This document shows, in pieces, positions 46,400 to 59,192 of a DNA stretch of 64,000 bases. The translations under genes and the position numbers were made by a program. The notes beneath the pieces were generated by a model. That model was not told where the DNA came from. It did not search any database and saw nothing but the letters and a program-made list of their open reading frames with translations. Origin of the DNA: Lathyrus oleraceus (Eukaryota > Streptophyta > Magnoliopsida > Fabales > Fabaceae); NCBI RefSeq assembly GCF_024323335.1, contig NC_066579.1, positions 360,642,397 to 360,706,396 on the forward strand. Reading direction: 5' to 3'. Numbering within the stretch: position 1 is the stretch's first letter; the number at the start of each line of letters is the position of its first letter.

Positions 46400-48420
46400 A
46401 ACTTATTTTGCACATGTCATTGTAGTCTTCTTCTTCTTCTTTCCTATTTTTGCTTTCTTGTTATTTCCACCTTTTGGGATGGCCCTGTCAACAACCCGAT
46501 TTCCCTTACAACTTCTTTTATCGTGTCTCATTGCTTCACACTTATGGTAAGTAATTGTTGGCAACTTTCTTAGAAGGACATATGGATTTCTAGGCTTATC
46601 ATTAACTTTGTTTAGTATCTTTTTATAATGACCAATTTCCCTTCTCATAACTAGTGGGTTGACAGTAACTTGGTCATCAAGAGGCCACAATTGTGGCCCA
46701 TCGGTAGGGTATATGATGTGTGAGTATGTGTTCCTAAAAGTAGTCTTCCCGCATAGTGAAATAATTCATATGTTATGTAAACAATAAAAGTTTTAGACAC
46801 AAATGATGTAGATGGAATAGTGATGACACATACGAGTAATATCAGATATATATTCTTCTGGTTGTTTCTTGTTTTGCCATATGCAAGTCATGACATGACA
46901 ACACAAGATTACAGTTAAATCTTATTTCATATATGCACATGTCTCATGTTTTAGATTGACAATATATGTTTCATTGTCATTGGTCACACCATATATGGCC
47001 AAATCATTGTCACCATGCCATGTGGGCGTCTAATTTTCTGCAAGCTTCTTCTTCTTTTCAAGAACCAATTGTATTATAGGGAAAATATCACCAATATACT
47101 TACTCAATGCATCCCTCTAATTAGCAATCCTCTTAGTCAAGTAATGTTTAATCTCTTCTAACATAGTGATGATTGGTTTATCTCTATACTCTAGAATTTC
47201 CATATTAAAAGTCTCACATATTTTATTTACGTGTAGGTCACATTTATAATAAGTTTTAAAGTGTGACATACTACAATATTGTGTAGGGATATCTATCATT
47301 TCCTTCTAAGCAGCTTCATTCAAGCTTTTCATCCTTACCATTACCTTCTCCCATGCTAGAATTTTTGTAGCTCTTTCTACACTCCATATAATCTCTTTTA
47401 ATTCCAACCCATGATATTTTTGCTTCAAATTCCCATAAATATGCTTCACACAAAGGTGTTGCTCTATATGAGCACTCACACTCTGAACTGCCGGTACTAA
47501 GCCCTGACATCAATAACAATACGATATTACTATTATGTATAACTTATAAATTGATAGCAAAATATTATAGGTTAAACCCTAAAAGGTTACCTTTTGTTTG
47601 TTTGAAATGAAAGCATAAGCCACAAGGTTTTATATTTTCTAGTTCTTCTAGTAGAAGGTTGATGAACCATTCTCAATAGTATTTTGTCTCAGCCTCCACA
47701 ACAACATAAGAAATATGATATATCTTATTATTTCCATCTCTCCCTGTAGATTCCATCAATTGCCCATCAAAGACTCCTTTAAAAAAAAGCATCCAAACCT
47801 ATAAGTGTGCTACAATATTTTGCAAAACCAAACTTGCAGGCCTCTAAACACATATAAATCCTCTCAAACAATGACCTCCATTAGAGTCAGCACATTGTAC
47901 CACAACATTTATATTAGGATTTGATTTGTGTAACGCTTGTACATAACTCCTTAAATGGGTGAATTGGTCCATACCAACACCTTGAATTAAATCCATTGCC
48001 CTTCTTTTGGCTCCATATGCCTGGTCATGAGACAACTTCACTCCCTATCTATCAACAAATTCAACAATCAATCCCATTGGTTTCATGTCAGTGTTATGTC
48101 TTAGAATATGAGCAAATTTCTTAGAAAGTCATTATGTATTTGCCTGCTTATTATGTGTAGTTCTATGGAAAATGTGTTCACCAATTAGACTTGCAACTTG
48201 CCAAAATTGGTTCCCTACCCTTTTGCTAATTCTCATGTAAAACTTGTAACCATCCATGCATTTTAATACCATCATCTTTCCGTCATTTTTCTTGAGGTCA
48301 ACATTTTTCTTCATCTCCATTTCATAGTCCTTAATAGCATCCCTAACCATCACTTTGTTGTTAAAAACCATGCTTAGTTGAAACTTGAATACCTCACCAC
48401 TTTTATAAGATGAAAACTTC
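46400..48420 (-). pseudogene. MuDR-like MULE transposase, decayed but nearly full length
   Basis: Read on the minus strand: an N-terminal MuDR block MVRDAIKDYEMEMKKNVDL and KCMDGYKFYMRISK (48350-48220), LSHDQAYGAKRRA (48035), an EWFINLLLEEL-like catalytic stretch near 47670, GLVPAVQS (47510), FKTYYKCDLHVNKICETFN (47270-47200), RDKPIITMLEEI (47190), a SWIM finger with DLTVILCCHVM (about 46900), and a C-terminal zinc knuckle with CHK/KRSCKGN replaced in part by YHKCEAM (46550-46500). Many stops and frameshifts. Likely one MULE with the GRF fragment, although terminal repeats were not found. Confidence 0.8.
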
Positions 48421-48436
48421 TCATGTTCCTCATCAT

Positions 48437-49370
48437 TGATAAATAGTATTTATACCACTTATTGTGTGTCTTTAGCAGTGTTTATTGTGATTTCTTTCCT
48501 TGTTTTATTCCACTTTTAAGTGCTTTGCTGTGATTTCTCTATTTTCAGGTGATAGGGGAGTGTCATACCAAGCGGAAGCGAAAAAGATCAAGAAATGCAC
48601 AAAAAGGAAGTGCTCCCATGCAAAAGAAAAATTGTGTTCCATGACACAGGTCATGTTATTCCCATATTTCTCCCTATATTTTTTGAGAACAACATGGGCA
48701 GTCGGTGTTTCCTGACACTGCCCGTGTTCAGCCCAACAACAATTATGAATTCTTGGAGTTTTGGATGTTTTGTGACAATTGGTTCCTCTAAGTTGTTCCA
48801 ATTCAAGTACTTAAGGACCATTAGTATCATTTACACAAATTTAGGGCCTTGAATGTGGTTAGTGGCTATAACAAGCCTTGAATCATTGTTAATCATGATC
48901 AAGCTTTACTATTTCACTCTAAGTTTAGTTTTCAACATCAAGTTCTTGTTCTAAGTTTCTTTGTGTTACTTTGCTGTAAATTCTACTTTATTGCAAGAGC
49001 CATCGAGTGTTAGTGGAGCTTTTTCTTATTATAGTTCAAAGCAATGTCATTATTCAGGTTTAATCTTCCATTACTATTGCTTTGATTTTATATGCATGAT
49101 ATGTCTCTACTTTGCTTGATTCCAGTCAATCTCACCATGAGTGAGTAGTCTTTTACGGACAAGGGGTCGTGAGACCTATCTCATGACAAACCCCAATTGA
49201 ATAATCCATATATGAATAACGAGAAAACATGAGAAACACGTTATTTTAGAATTTGAGTACTTGAATAGATTTATGTCAGTTGTGAAAGTAAAGGAAACTC
49301 AGTTATCGATCATGTATTGAAAGGTAATGGTTCGATCTCCGAGAGAGGATTCCTAAGAAACTTCATGTTT
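48437..49370. mobile_element. Gypsy-type LTR/leader remnant
   Basis: Starts TGATAAATAGTATTTATACC. It includes a leader-like stretch with TGATAGGGGAGTGTCATACC, GACACGG-type words and the CATGAGTGAGTAG/GACAAGGGGTCGTGAG region, as in some Ty3/gypsy LTRs. Ends are uncertain and there is no coding domain. Confidence 0.4.
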
Positions 49371-49439
49371 CTTAGAAGTGCATTCAGAGTCCACAGGAGA
49401 TTTTGAAAGAGTTTCTTTTCTGAATCTTTAACTCTTGCT

Positions 49440-50313
49440 TTTTAGAGCAGAGTTCTCAAGATCTCAGCTATTTATTCTAGCTTTCAGACTAGAGTTTTCT
49501 TCCAGAAGTTTACTATGATCTTCAGAGATGACTACTTGAATCTGATTCAGATTCTTGCATTTTGGCTGAAGCTTCCGACTCTTTTCAAAAATCTCATCTA
49601 AACAAAGATTTAATTCAGAAAGAGTGAGATTAGAAAATACCTCACCATAGTAGGAATATGATTCAAAATCTAATCCTGGTCTTTTGTAGGTGTTGACCTT
49701 AAGAGCCATGAAAGAATTTTCTTATTTGGAGGCACCTTTATATTCAGAGTCTCTCTTCTTATCTATAAGAGTTCTGATCATTGAAGCCACATACATGTCT
49801 TTCTTTGGAGCCTCATCCTTTTCTTTTATGATAACTTCATTCTCCTGGATTAAAACCAAAGCCTTATATTTCTCCATTTGCGTATTCACTTCATTAGTCC
49901 TTTTTAAAGAATCAAATATAGACTTAGCAGAGTCTTGATTTGAAATTTTTGCATACTCTGAATAAGAAATGACATGAAGAAAAAAGATTATGGATTCATG
50001 ATGATTTTTGAGATCCTTTCTTTGTTGCTCATTCATCTGACTTCTTTTAAGCCTTATGCCATCAGTATCCAAATGATGTGTGTAGCCATTTAAAACCATA
50101 TCCCATAAATATGTATCATGACCAGGAAAGAAACTTTATATCCTGTCTTTCCAGTACTCAAATTTGTCACTAGGAAAACTTGGAGGATTGGCAGAATGAT
50201 AATTTTTATCATTGTTTATATGAGCCATTTTGTGTTTCAAGAAAATGGATTTTTCTAACATAGTTAAGTGTTTGCACAATGAGTCAATACCAAACTCTGA
50301 TACCAATTCAAGG
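49440..50313 (-). pseudogene. Copia (Angela/SIRE-like) gag fragment with PBS
   Basis: The minus strand encodes MAHINNDKNYHSANPPSF and FEYWKDRI (about 50228-50140), NGYTHHLDTDGIRLKRSQM, EQQRKDLKNHHES and KSIFDSLKRTNEVNTQ (50090-49870), and further gag-like sequence to 49464, with stops and deletions. A TGGTATCAGAG primer-binding site lies at 50296-50306. Zinc knuckle and pol are missing. Confidence 0.8.
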
Positions 50314-52122
50314 TGCAAGAAACACAAGAAATAGGGGGGGTTGAATTGGGTTTTTGGATTTAAATTTTTTGCAGCCCAATATATCAAACAACAAAGATAA
50401 TGAAAAGGATATGAACACAAGTATTTTTATCCTGGTTTATAGTTAACAAAACTACATCCAGTCCACCCACCTGAGTGATTTCTCCTTCAAAAAGGAGTTA
50501 ATCCAATAATGAAACTGATTATACATCTCAAATACCAAATTGTCACAACGCGAAAAAATACCCTTATGCTCGGGTATTTTTCGCGTGGCGATAGCTGACG
50601 ACTCTGCTGGGGAAGAAATGATCATACTCCGCTGCTTTTGGCTGACAGTGGACTCCCCTAGGGATTGAGATGTTCAAGTATTCCTGTTGCTCGAATTTAA
50701 CACAAAGAGATCTCCACCTTTTTATAAATATGATTACTCAAATCTAACACAAAGATATCTTTGTACTGTTGGGAAATGGATGTCGGACCTAACATAAAGA
50801 GATCATAACAACCTTCTTGAAATATTAAAGCTCTGATCTAACAGGCAGAGATCTTCACATTGTTGAAAATGATGCTAAGATCTAACACAAAACAACCTTC
50901 TTAATCAACAGATGACCGAATCAATATCATCAAGACCGGATAAAATGGTAGAACTCCTGACTTTTCATCTAAACCCAGATGAATGATTTTAATTGGTGAA
51001 ATACATGACAAAATGGATCAATTATGATGTGCTAATGCGAGTGAAAAAACTCAGGATAAAATTTTGGGTATAACACAACTGTCTAAGACTTCTTGAGAAA
51101 TTTTGACTATACCTTAGTCTCTCAAGGAAAGCAACTCAAAGACTAACTATCAATGACTTTTTGAGAATTCAGACTAAATTTAGTCTCTCAAGGATATTAA
51201 CAACTATGAATAAAATTGATTGTGTTTATAAGAGTGCTTCTCAACAAGCAGATTACACAAATTGAAATTCAATTTATACACTTGAGAATATTTGAAAATA
51301 AAACTCAGTATTTCTTCAATCTTTTCTTTCTTGGTGATGTTTTTCTTTAATGGATCTTCTTCATTATGAAGTTTCAGCTCATGAGCCTTTTTCTTTATTT
51401 ATCATCCACCATCATCGTTGTTTCACATAAATCATTTGACCTTTATATAGGAAAAATTAGATCCGTTGGAGGATAGGGCTGAAGCTTTCTTTAAGGTACA
51501 CCTTTGTTGTAGAATAGGTAGGTACAATTGTGAATTTTAGGTAGAAGAAAGAAAATCTTTTATAGTTGTTTGAAGTAGTACTATTGATTTGATGCTGGAC
51601 TAGCACAATACATAATAACTATTCACCCGTTAAAATACTCTAGAACAATGTCTTGGTATACGAGTTAAAAATTAAATGTTCAGAGTTTAAAACCTATCAG
51701 AATCTAATGACTAGATAAGGTTAGGATGAGACAAAGGGTATCAGAGGTGCCTTCTTTAGAAGTTTTTATTGGTGAGAACCAAAGTTGACATTATCTTTAG
51801 AACTTATACAAGGATATCATTGATTTAGATTCAGATGAAGTACATAGTTCAGAGTCTCTTTTATTAAAGTCTAGAGTATTTATATCCATAGTCCCTCCAA
51901 GACTAGAGTTCAAAGTCTGATTTGATCAACATTGTTCAACATCTTGGTTTGTTCAGAGTCATCTTCACTTAGCTTCTTACTTGATCAAATTTAGATTTAC
52001 TTCACTTAAAGCTTGCTTAGAGTCTGCAAACTTCAACAAACTATTAGGAAAAAAAATCGTTCTTTTATACTTTGTTATCATCAATACTCAAGGATAGTTG
52101 TAGAACCATACATGTTCCAACA
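50314..52122 (-). mobile_element. 5' LTR of Angela/SIRE-like copia element
   Basis: 1809 bp. Read on the minus strand it starts TGTTGGAACATGTATGG and ends TTTCTTGCA, eight bases before the primer-binding site. It contains a foreign-looking hairpin segment at 50548-50660. The right end interrupts the LINE fragment that begins at 52123. The matching 3' LTR is not in the window. Confidence 0.7.
50548..50586. repeat. Long near-perfect hairpin with Ogre-like LTR/PBS sequence
   Basis: Arms ACGCGAAAAAATACCC and GGGTATTTTTCGCGT are separated by an 8-base loop, one A bulged. The sequence then runs into GGCGATAGCTGACGACT and CTGCTGGGGA, resembling the junction of an Ogre-type LTR end and primer-binding site. 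It appears to be a small fragment inserted in the copia LTR. Confidence 0.7.
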
Positions 52123-52656
52123 AAGTTTTTGGATCATTATCCTATTCTAATTTCAACAGGAAATAATCAGAGGCATAAGACTCTAAGACAATTCAAATTT
52201 GAAAGCCCTTAGCTTCTAGAAGAATCTTATCAAAACATGTTTAAAGAAACTTTGAGAGAAGATATTAGATTGGAGGATAACATGAAAAAAGTGACATATG
52301 CGGTTAAGGATTGGAAATGTAAAACGATAAACCATGTCATAGGTAAGAAAAAGGAAATTTTAGCTACGCTTAAGGGGATACAAAGTAGCCTACAAAGAGT
52401 TATGCATCATGTAGGTCTTTCATTGCTGGAACGAAAATTATAGAAGAATTTAAGTGATATTCTTTAAGAGGAGAAGCTTATGTGGTACTAAAGATCCAGA
52501 GCAAAATGGCTAATGGATGAGGACCGTAACACTAAATACTACCACATGAAGGTTGTCAATAAAAGGAGACAAAATAAAATTGTGATTTTGAAGGATGATC
52601 AAGGTGGTTGGATAGAAGAGGAAAATGACCTTAAAGCAATGGTTGTTGGTTCTAAG
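52123..52656 (+). pseudogene. LINE ORF2 fragment (region before reverse transcriptase)
   Basis: Plus strand: VKDWKCKTINHVIGKKKEIL (52290-52360), KNLSDIL, EEKLMWY, SRAKWLMDEDRNTKYYHMK (52495-52555) and NKRRQNKIVILKDDQGGW. This matches the L1-type linker preceding the RT domain (the WL.DGDRNTKFFH motif). Stops are present. It is cut on the left by the copia LTR and on the right by another copia LTR at 52657. Confidence 0.8.
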
Positions 52657-52724
52657 TGTTGGCAGCAATTTTGGTAAAACAAAGAGTGTTCACAAGATGT
52701 TTCATGTGATGTCTTAACTTAAGA

Positions 52725-52885
52725 TATCTATGTACCTGCTGGAGCTTAAAAACATAATTATGCAGGATTGTTTCAGGATGTCATACACAATGTCATGACA
52801 TCTGATATTATGTACCTGCTGGAAATTATAAATGGAATTATGCAGGATTGTTCCAGGATGTCAGACCCAATTTCATGACATCCTG
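52725..52885. repeat. About 78-bp tandem duplication in copia LTR
   Basis: Two diverged copies, each running from TATGTACCTGCTGGA to ATGACATC, with GGATTGTTYCAGGATGTCA in the middle. Confidence 0.85.
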
Positions 52886-53316
52886 TACACAAAACATTCA
52901 GGGAGAATGTTATGTGGTTTGTGATTGCGCATTTAATGGCAATCTATGTATGATTGAAGATTTGATTTGCAGGCACATTCAATCATTAATTACAACCTGA
53001 TTTAATTATTTTCCAAGGAGATCTAACCAGCTGTCATGAGAAGATTTAATTGGAAAATAGTTTTAGGGTTTTCAAGATGTCCAAGCCCAACTGAATGCTT
53101 CTATAAATAGGACATGGAAAACCTGATTTGTTACGCAACCAATACTGAGCGAAATATTAAGAGAATATAAGGGTTTCTGTCTTGTTTAGTCGTAAGACTT
53201 GTAAGCCATTCAATTCATCCATAGATGATTGAATTGGTCTGATTTGTGAGTTGTAATTTGTCACTCTAAGATTTTAAGCATGAGTGTGTGTCTACTTGAT
53301 TGAAGTTGTTAAGCAA

Positions 53317-53424
53317 GATCAAGTGTGTGTCTACTTGGTTGAAGATCAAGTGTGTGTCTAATTGGTTGAAGATCAAGTGTGTGTCAACTTGATTGAAGAT
53401 CAAGTGTGTGTAATTGAAAAGTGT
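53317..53424. repeat. 27-bp tandem repeat, four units
   Basis: GATCAAGTGTGTGTCTACTT-type units start at 53317, 53344, 53371 and 53398, an exact 27-bp period. They yield a false nine-residue repeat on the minus strand. Confidence 0.93.
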
Positions 53425-53768
53425 CTTCTTTTCAGAGTAATTGTTGTTTAAAATCATAGGTGTGATTGAGGGGGAGTGAGTGGGTTCTCATATCTAAGAG
53501 TGCTTAGGTAGAAGTCGCACGGGTAGAGATTAGGTGAGAAAGACTGTAACTTGTTGAAGTGTACAGAGAGTCTTTGAACTGATTCTATTTAGTGGATTTC
53601 CTTCCTGGATTGGTAGCCCCCAGATGTAGGTGAGTTGGACCGAACTGGGTTAACAATTGCTTGTGTCTCTTGTATTAGTATTCTTTATCTTTATCCTGTT
53701 TGTATTACTCAGATATTAGTGTCGTGACATTACCTTCGACATCTCATATCTGATACCAGAATTTCAAT

Positions 53769-53779
53769 TGGTATCAGAG
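53769..53779 (+). other. Primer-binding site (tRNA-iMet) of the second copia element
   Basis: TGGTATCAGAG, two bases after the LTR end, an exact match to the canonical plant copia site. Confidence 0.9.
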
Positions 53780-54316
53780 TAAGCATCCTTCTCTGGTTCT
53801 GGGTGAGATCTAGGGACAATACTTTCTGGTACTATGGAAAGATATGGAGGATCTGTTCACAGGCCACCAATTTTGGATGGATCTAACTATGACTATTGGA
53901 AACCTCGAATGGTAGCTTTCCTAAAATCTCTTGATAATAAGGCTTGGAAGGCTGTGTTAACAGGCTGGGAACATCCAGTAGTTACTAAGGAAGGAGAAGC
54001 CACTACTGATAAGAAGCTGGAAGAACAATGGTCCAAGGAGGAGGATGACCTAGCCCTTGGAAATTCTAAAGCATTGAATGCCATCTTCAATTGAGTCGAC
54101 AAGAACATCTTCAGATTGGCAAACGACTGTGAAGTGGCTAAAGATGCTTGGGACATTCTCAAAACCACTCATGAAGGCACCTCTAGAGTGAAAATGTCTA
54201 GACTACAGTTGCTCACCACCAAGTTTGAAAACTTAAGGATGAAAGAAGATGAAAATATTCATGAATTTCACATGAGTATCCTTGAAATTTCCAATGCCCC
54301 TGGAGCTATAGGAGAG

Positions 54317-57300
54317 TGTAAGACCCCAATTTTGTCCCTAAGATCCCTCATGGTATCATAACATTGCATTTGCATTGCCTCAAGGATCATAAGCATCTTG
54401 GTTCCCTTTACCTTTGGGTGGGACTCCTTGTGAGTGGTTTGAGATCACCAAACATGCTTGAATTGTATATCATTGCTTTTCTCATTTTTTGTTTACTAAC
54501 CAAAAACACAAAAATATGTCACTAACATCTTTTATTTGTAGCTTGAGCAATCACAAAGTCCAAAGCTTCTAGGAGATCATTGGTACAAGGATATGGTCAA
54601 GAAGAGATGAAAGCAAGCATTGTAATATGCCTCCCTAGCATATCAATTCATCATTTTGATCAAAACAAGTCAAAGGGTTTGAGGTCTTGTTCTTCAGAGA
54701 AACCCTAATTCATCTGTGTACCACAATGCCTTGCTCATGAAGCAACCTCAGCCCATGGTCAAATCCAATCAAGGTAAGTTCTTTAATTCATCATTTCATG
54801 CATATTTGAACTTATTTGAGTGTCCTCAATCATCAATTCATCAAGATATGAGTTGTGGACTTGAAAAGTTGATCAGTCAAATCATCTAACTATTTTGAAA
54901 TACACTGAGACCTAACTTTTTATGTGTTGGTCAAATGGAGATGGTTCCAAAAGAAAAAATGTTCTTAAGGACAATATGAACAACTTTCATGTTCATCAAA
55001 ATTTGATTTGAAGCTTGCAAAACCATATGCCATTCCAATACATTATAGGTCATTTTGACTGAAACCCTAATTTTGGGTCAACTTCCCAAGGGCATAACTC
55101 ATTCATTTTTTATTATTTTGAGGTGGGATCAAATGAATTTGAAAGATTAAGATGTCTACTTAAAATGTTATGTTGAACAAAATTTCAAAATTCAAAGGAA
55201 ATACATGTGATAATGCAAGACATTATAGGTCCTTTTGTGTCAAAGGCATTAAAAGTCAAAAAAGTCCAACTTCAAGTGCCCATAACTTCTTCATCAAAAA
55301 TCCAAATGATGAAACATTTAAGTCCATTTTGAGTGTCTTGAAAAGATCTACCACTGTGATGTTGGAGGTTTTTCCATTTAAAGCTTGCATCATCAAAACA
55401 GAAGGGCTTGAAAGTTGGCCAATTTTAGAAACCTTGCCTTGACATGTTTTGCACATCACACTTTAAACTCAAATTTCATAAATTTCCACATTCCAAATGG
55501 ACTTTTGACCAACATAACATTTGTTCCTCATACAAATACCTTTCCAACCATTACCCATATGCCTATGCTTGGATTTTCTAAATGGTATTTTCGAAGAGGT
55601 GAAGGATTAGGTTCAATTGTGGAATTCATGTTGAAATCTTGTTGCACAAGCCAATTCAGAGCAAATTACACGTCCAAACCCTTGGCATTTGAACTCAGCT
55701 TGCATTTGGCATTGCTTTTGGGCCTTGTGCATGATCATGCAAGCCCATGCAAGTGGTATCCAAATTCATGCACACAGATCCTCTCACACTTTCCTTGCCA
55801 ATTCCTCTATAAATAGAGACTTCATTCCCTCCATTTTAGACACCCAATTCAACCTGAAATGCTGCAGAATTCATTCCCCAACCATCACAAAAGAAGCAAT
55901 TGCATTTTTCTCAAAAAATTTCAGATCTCGAATTCAGCTTCATCTGGTTGTATTCATAGATCTAATGCTTCTAGACCTTCATTACACACTTCATTGAACT
56001 TCTGTTTTGATAAAGCAAGCAAGGTTTCAAGCTCAAATCACCAGAACTCAAACTTGAACTCCAACTGGTATTTTCTTCGATTCTCCTAATCCTTTGACCT
56101 ATTGGTTGTGGTTTTGTGTTGGCGGAAGTCCTCTCAATAGAGGCATCGTGTTTATGCTTTTAATTTTTGAAATTCATTGAGTTCATGATGAACACCAGAT
56201 TTTTTCAACTTCTGATTTCTCAAATCATAAAGATCTAGAATGAAAATGGATGGTATAGAGATGATGTACATCATCTTAGCTTTCTATTGATGTATAGATC
56301 GCGCGTTTTGGTTGCCTTTTGAAGTTCTGCATTTTGGCCGGAATCTGGAAGCTCACCGGAGAAGACGGTGGCTCCGGTGGCTTCATCATGTCCAGTTTAA
56401 ATCTGGACCGTTTGATCTTGTTTCCAGATTGAATCGTGTCCTTTGGATCTTATGACTTTCAATAATGTTGGATGCTTCGTTGTTGACTCATGCCTTTCAT
56501 GCGCGCGCATCTCACATCCGTCTAATCACCCACGTCAATTAATGAGGCTTGACCAGACGCTTGTGGTTTTTTTCCATTTTCTGAATTTCTGATTTAATTT
56601 CTTTAATTCCACTAATTTTTAAAAATCAATATCTCTTTCATTTTTTATCCAAAAAATATGGGACCAATTGCATTATTTCCCAAATAAATTCTAGTTTCTA
56701 TTTCTGATTTTTATTTTTTTTTATTTTATCATTTGATATTTTTTGTGAATTTTCTATTTTCTAGTTATTTTTAATTCATTTTAAATAGTTTTTTATATTC
56801 AAAAAATACAAAAATATTTTTCTAACCTATTTGAATGATGATGGATCTATGAAAAATATTCTCATCAATTTTTGAATTGATTTGAGATTTATTTGAGATT
56901 TTAGTTCAATTAGGTTATTTTTATTCATTTTTAATTGATTAAAAATAGTTTCTGACTTTTAAAAATGCTGAATTTTTTTGTCAAACCTTGTTTGACCTTG
57001 TTGAACTTAGGATAAATCACTTGGACCTTTCAAGGTTGATTTGTAATGGTTTTGAAGTTTGACCTTTCCATTTATTTTAATTCAAGTTTATTTTTAATAT
57101 TAAAAAATGCCAAAAATAGTTTAGTCATTTCTTGACTTCCAATCTTCATCTCACTTCTGTTTTTGATTGTTTGACCTTGACTTTCAATGTCATTGGTCAA
57201 CATATGAGGATTGGTACATGAGGTTTCATTTAATGCACTTTAATTTTGCCATTTCCTTTTCTCTTATCCATCTCCTTCTTCTTCTTCTTTTTTTCTTTCT

Positions 57301-59192
57301 TTTTGATCAATGAGTTGAAGGTTGATAAGTTAGCATTGATTAGAGGGATTTAACCTTCCTTGATTCAAATCTAATTCATCTTGATCAATTGATCAAGTGA
57401 ATGGCTTTGCATTAAGGATAGGTTGTCTTTTAAATTATGCAAAAGGCTTAAACCAATACAAGATCAATTCTCTTCTCCTTTTTGGCATGGCAAGTTGTTG
57501 GGACTTGGTTCACTAATCAAGACTCCTAACTTGTGTTTGTTGCCCACATTATTATTGACCGGCCTCAGATAGTTGTGACTTCTACATAAGTCCAATTACG
57601 ATTGCTTAACATAGCGCTAAATTTGCCTTATGGCACCCTAACTACTAACACTAACTATTGACAATTAACAATTAACATTTACTTCATGCAATTTACTTCA
57701 TGAAATTTACTTTAATGCAATTTACTATTCTTGCACATATTATTCATTTGCTTTTCTCTTTGCTCACTTGAGCACATGTTTATGTTAATGTCATTTGCCT
57801 TTTGCTCACTTGAGCACATAATTGTGTCTATATATTATTGTGCTTGTGTTTTTGTTTTGATTGTTGTGGACCAAATGCAAAGAAATGGACTTAGTTTCTA
57901 GGACCTTCCCAATGCAAAAAATGGAGAATTGGACTTAGTTTCTAGGACCTTCCTTATGCAAAATTGGAGTAAGAGGATCTTAATGGTGAAGATGGATTAG
58001 AAGAACCAAATCTCTAAACTCACTCTTGTCCATTCTTGTTTTACTTTATGGAACTTTTGATGTGTGTGCTTTTGTGCTAGGAGTTCCCATTTGAGCTTAA
58101 TTGGAGGACCATTGTCATGTTCATCTAAGTGGAAGATACAAGACACATTGAGGATCTCTTGTGAGACTTGTTTGATTGCATATACTTTGTGGTTACTTTA
58201 TTCCAAAGGATGGGAGCTACTTGAATCATCAATATGATCTCAAGAGAGGAACTCCTAGTGTGGTTTTGATTTCTTATCCCTCACCTTTTATTTTCCTTAG
58301 GACTTAGCCCTTCTTCTTCATCTCTCCACTCTAACCCAAGCCAAAACTTTTGTGCAAACATTTAACTATTGTTTTCCAACATTAGAAACCTAAGCCTTAT
58401 GCTTTTGATTTTCAAACTTTCTTTTCATAATACTTATTTTGAATTGAACCTTTAAGTCAACTTTGATCATTTTTGTATATACTTCTAATTGGTAAATATA
58501 ACCCATTCAAATTCTTTTTGTGGTTCTAATGGCCACCTTCTTAATCAAATTTTCCATAACCTTTAGCTATTAGGTTTGAGTTATCCTTGTGGTAGATGTA
58601 ATACTCACCTATGTCCTTAGTGATGGACAATGAGTCTTCCATGCTTATTATAGGGTTAACCCCTCACTAGCATGTTGAAGCTATCCTCACATGGTGGATT
58701 TGTGGTTTGGTTGAGTTTTCTCCCTTTGATAACAAAAGACCTTAAGGCTTTTTGACCAATCAATTGACCAACTCATTTTTGAAATTTTTACCCCGAACTA
58801 CGAGGTTTTGATCCTAATCTTTTTTCAAGATGGTACGTAGGCAATGGGTTTATCCATCCAAACACAAAATGTAAATAACTTGTACATTCTCTTCTCATCT
58901 CTTCAATCATGTTTGCAAAAATAAATTTTCACAAAAATAACAACCTTACCAAGTATGAAAAGGGCTCCCTAGGAGTACCTAGGATGTTTTGGGTGCCTAA
59001 CACCTTCCCATTGCATAACCAACCCCCTTACCCAGATCTCTGTTTCTTTTACTAGTTTTTGTTAAAACTATTAGGTTTTTGTTCACTTTCTAACCATTCC
59101 TTTGGATAAATAGAAGTGCGGTGGCGACTCGACTTGTATGATTTACCTTGGATTTAGTCAATATCTCTAATGGTAACGAATACCCCGCTACA
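54317..59192 (+). mobile_element. Very long solo LTR (Ogre/Tat-like Ty3/gypsy), 4876 bp
   Basis: Begins TGTAAGACCCCAATTTTG, ends CCCCGCTACA, with a perfect 5-bp target duplication GAGAG on both sides (54312-54316, 59193-59197). No gag-pol inside. A TATA box lies at 55808-55815. The 3' part has the GGGTGCCTAACACCTTCCC, TGCATAACCAAC and GGTGGCGACT blocks shared with the other two Ogre-like LTR pieces in the window. It inserted in the copia gag gene and then lost its internal part by LTR-LTR recombination (inference). Confidence 0.9.
55808..55815 (+). promoter_or_regulatory. TATA box in long LTR
   Basis: TATAAATA about 1.49 kb into the solo LTR, followed by AGAGACTTCATTCCCTCC, a plausible U3/R junction. 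This would make U3 about 1.5 kb and R+U5 over 3 kb. Confidence 0.55.

Larger units (their letters stand above)
52657..53766 (+). mobile_element. 5' LTR of a second copia element
   Basis: 1110 bp starting TGTTGGCAGCAATTTTGG and ending AGAATTTCA, followed by a tRNA-iMet primer-binding site and then gag. It contains a 75-bp tandem duplication at about 52725-52885 and a 27-bp repeat array. The element inserted in the LINE fragment. Its 3' part is beyond the window or lost. Confidence 0.85.

Noticed and set aside
50548..50586. Hairpin plus T-run resembling a bacterial terminator
   Set aside because: The context is plant retroelement DNA; the T-run lies within the stem and there is no upstream gene.
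53317..53424. Regular short repeats that could suggest a CRISPR array
   Set aside because: Units are contiguous without unique spacers and lie in a plant retrotransposon LTR.
53266..53457. Open frame with a nine-residue repeat DTHLIFNQ
   Set aside because: It is the 27-bp tandem repeat in the copia LTR read in frame; not a protein repeat under selection as far as can be seen.
55170..56089. Overlapping open frames of about 100 residues in the long LTR
   Set aside because: No domains, codon use like the surrounding LTR, and several frames overlap each other.
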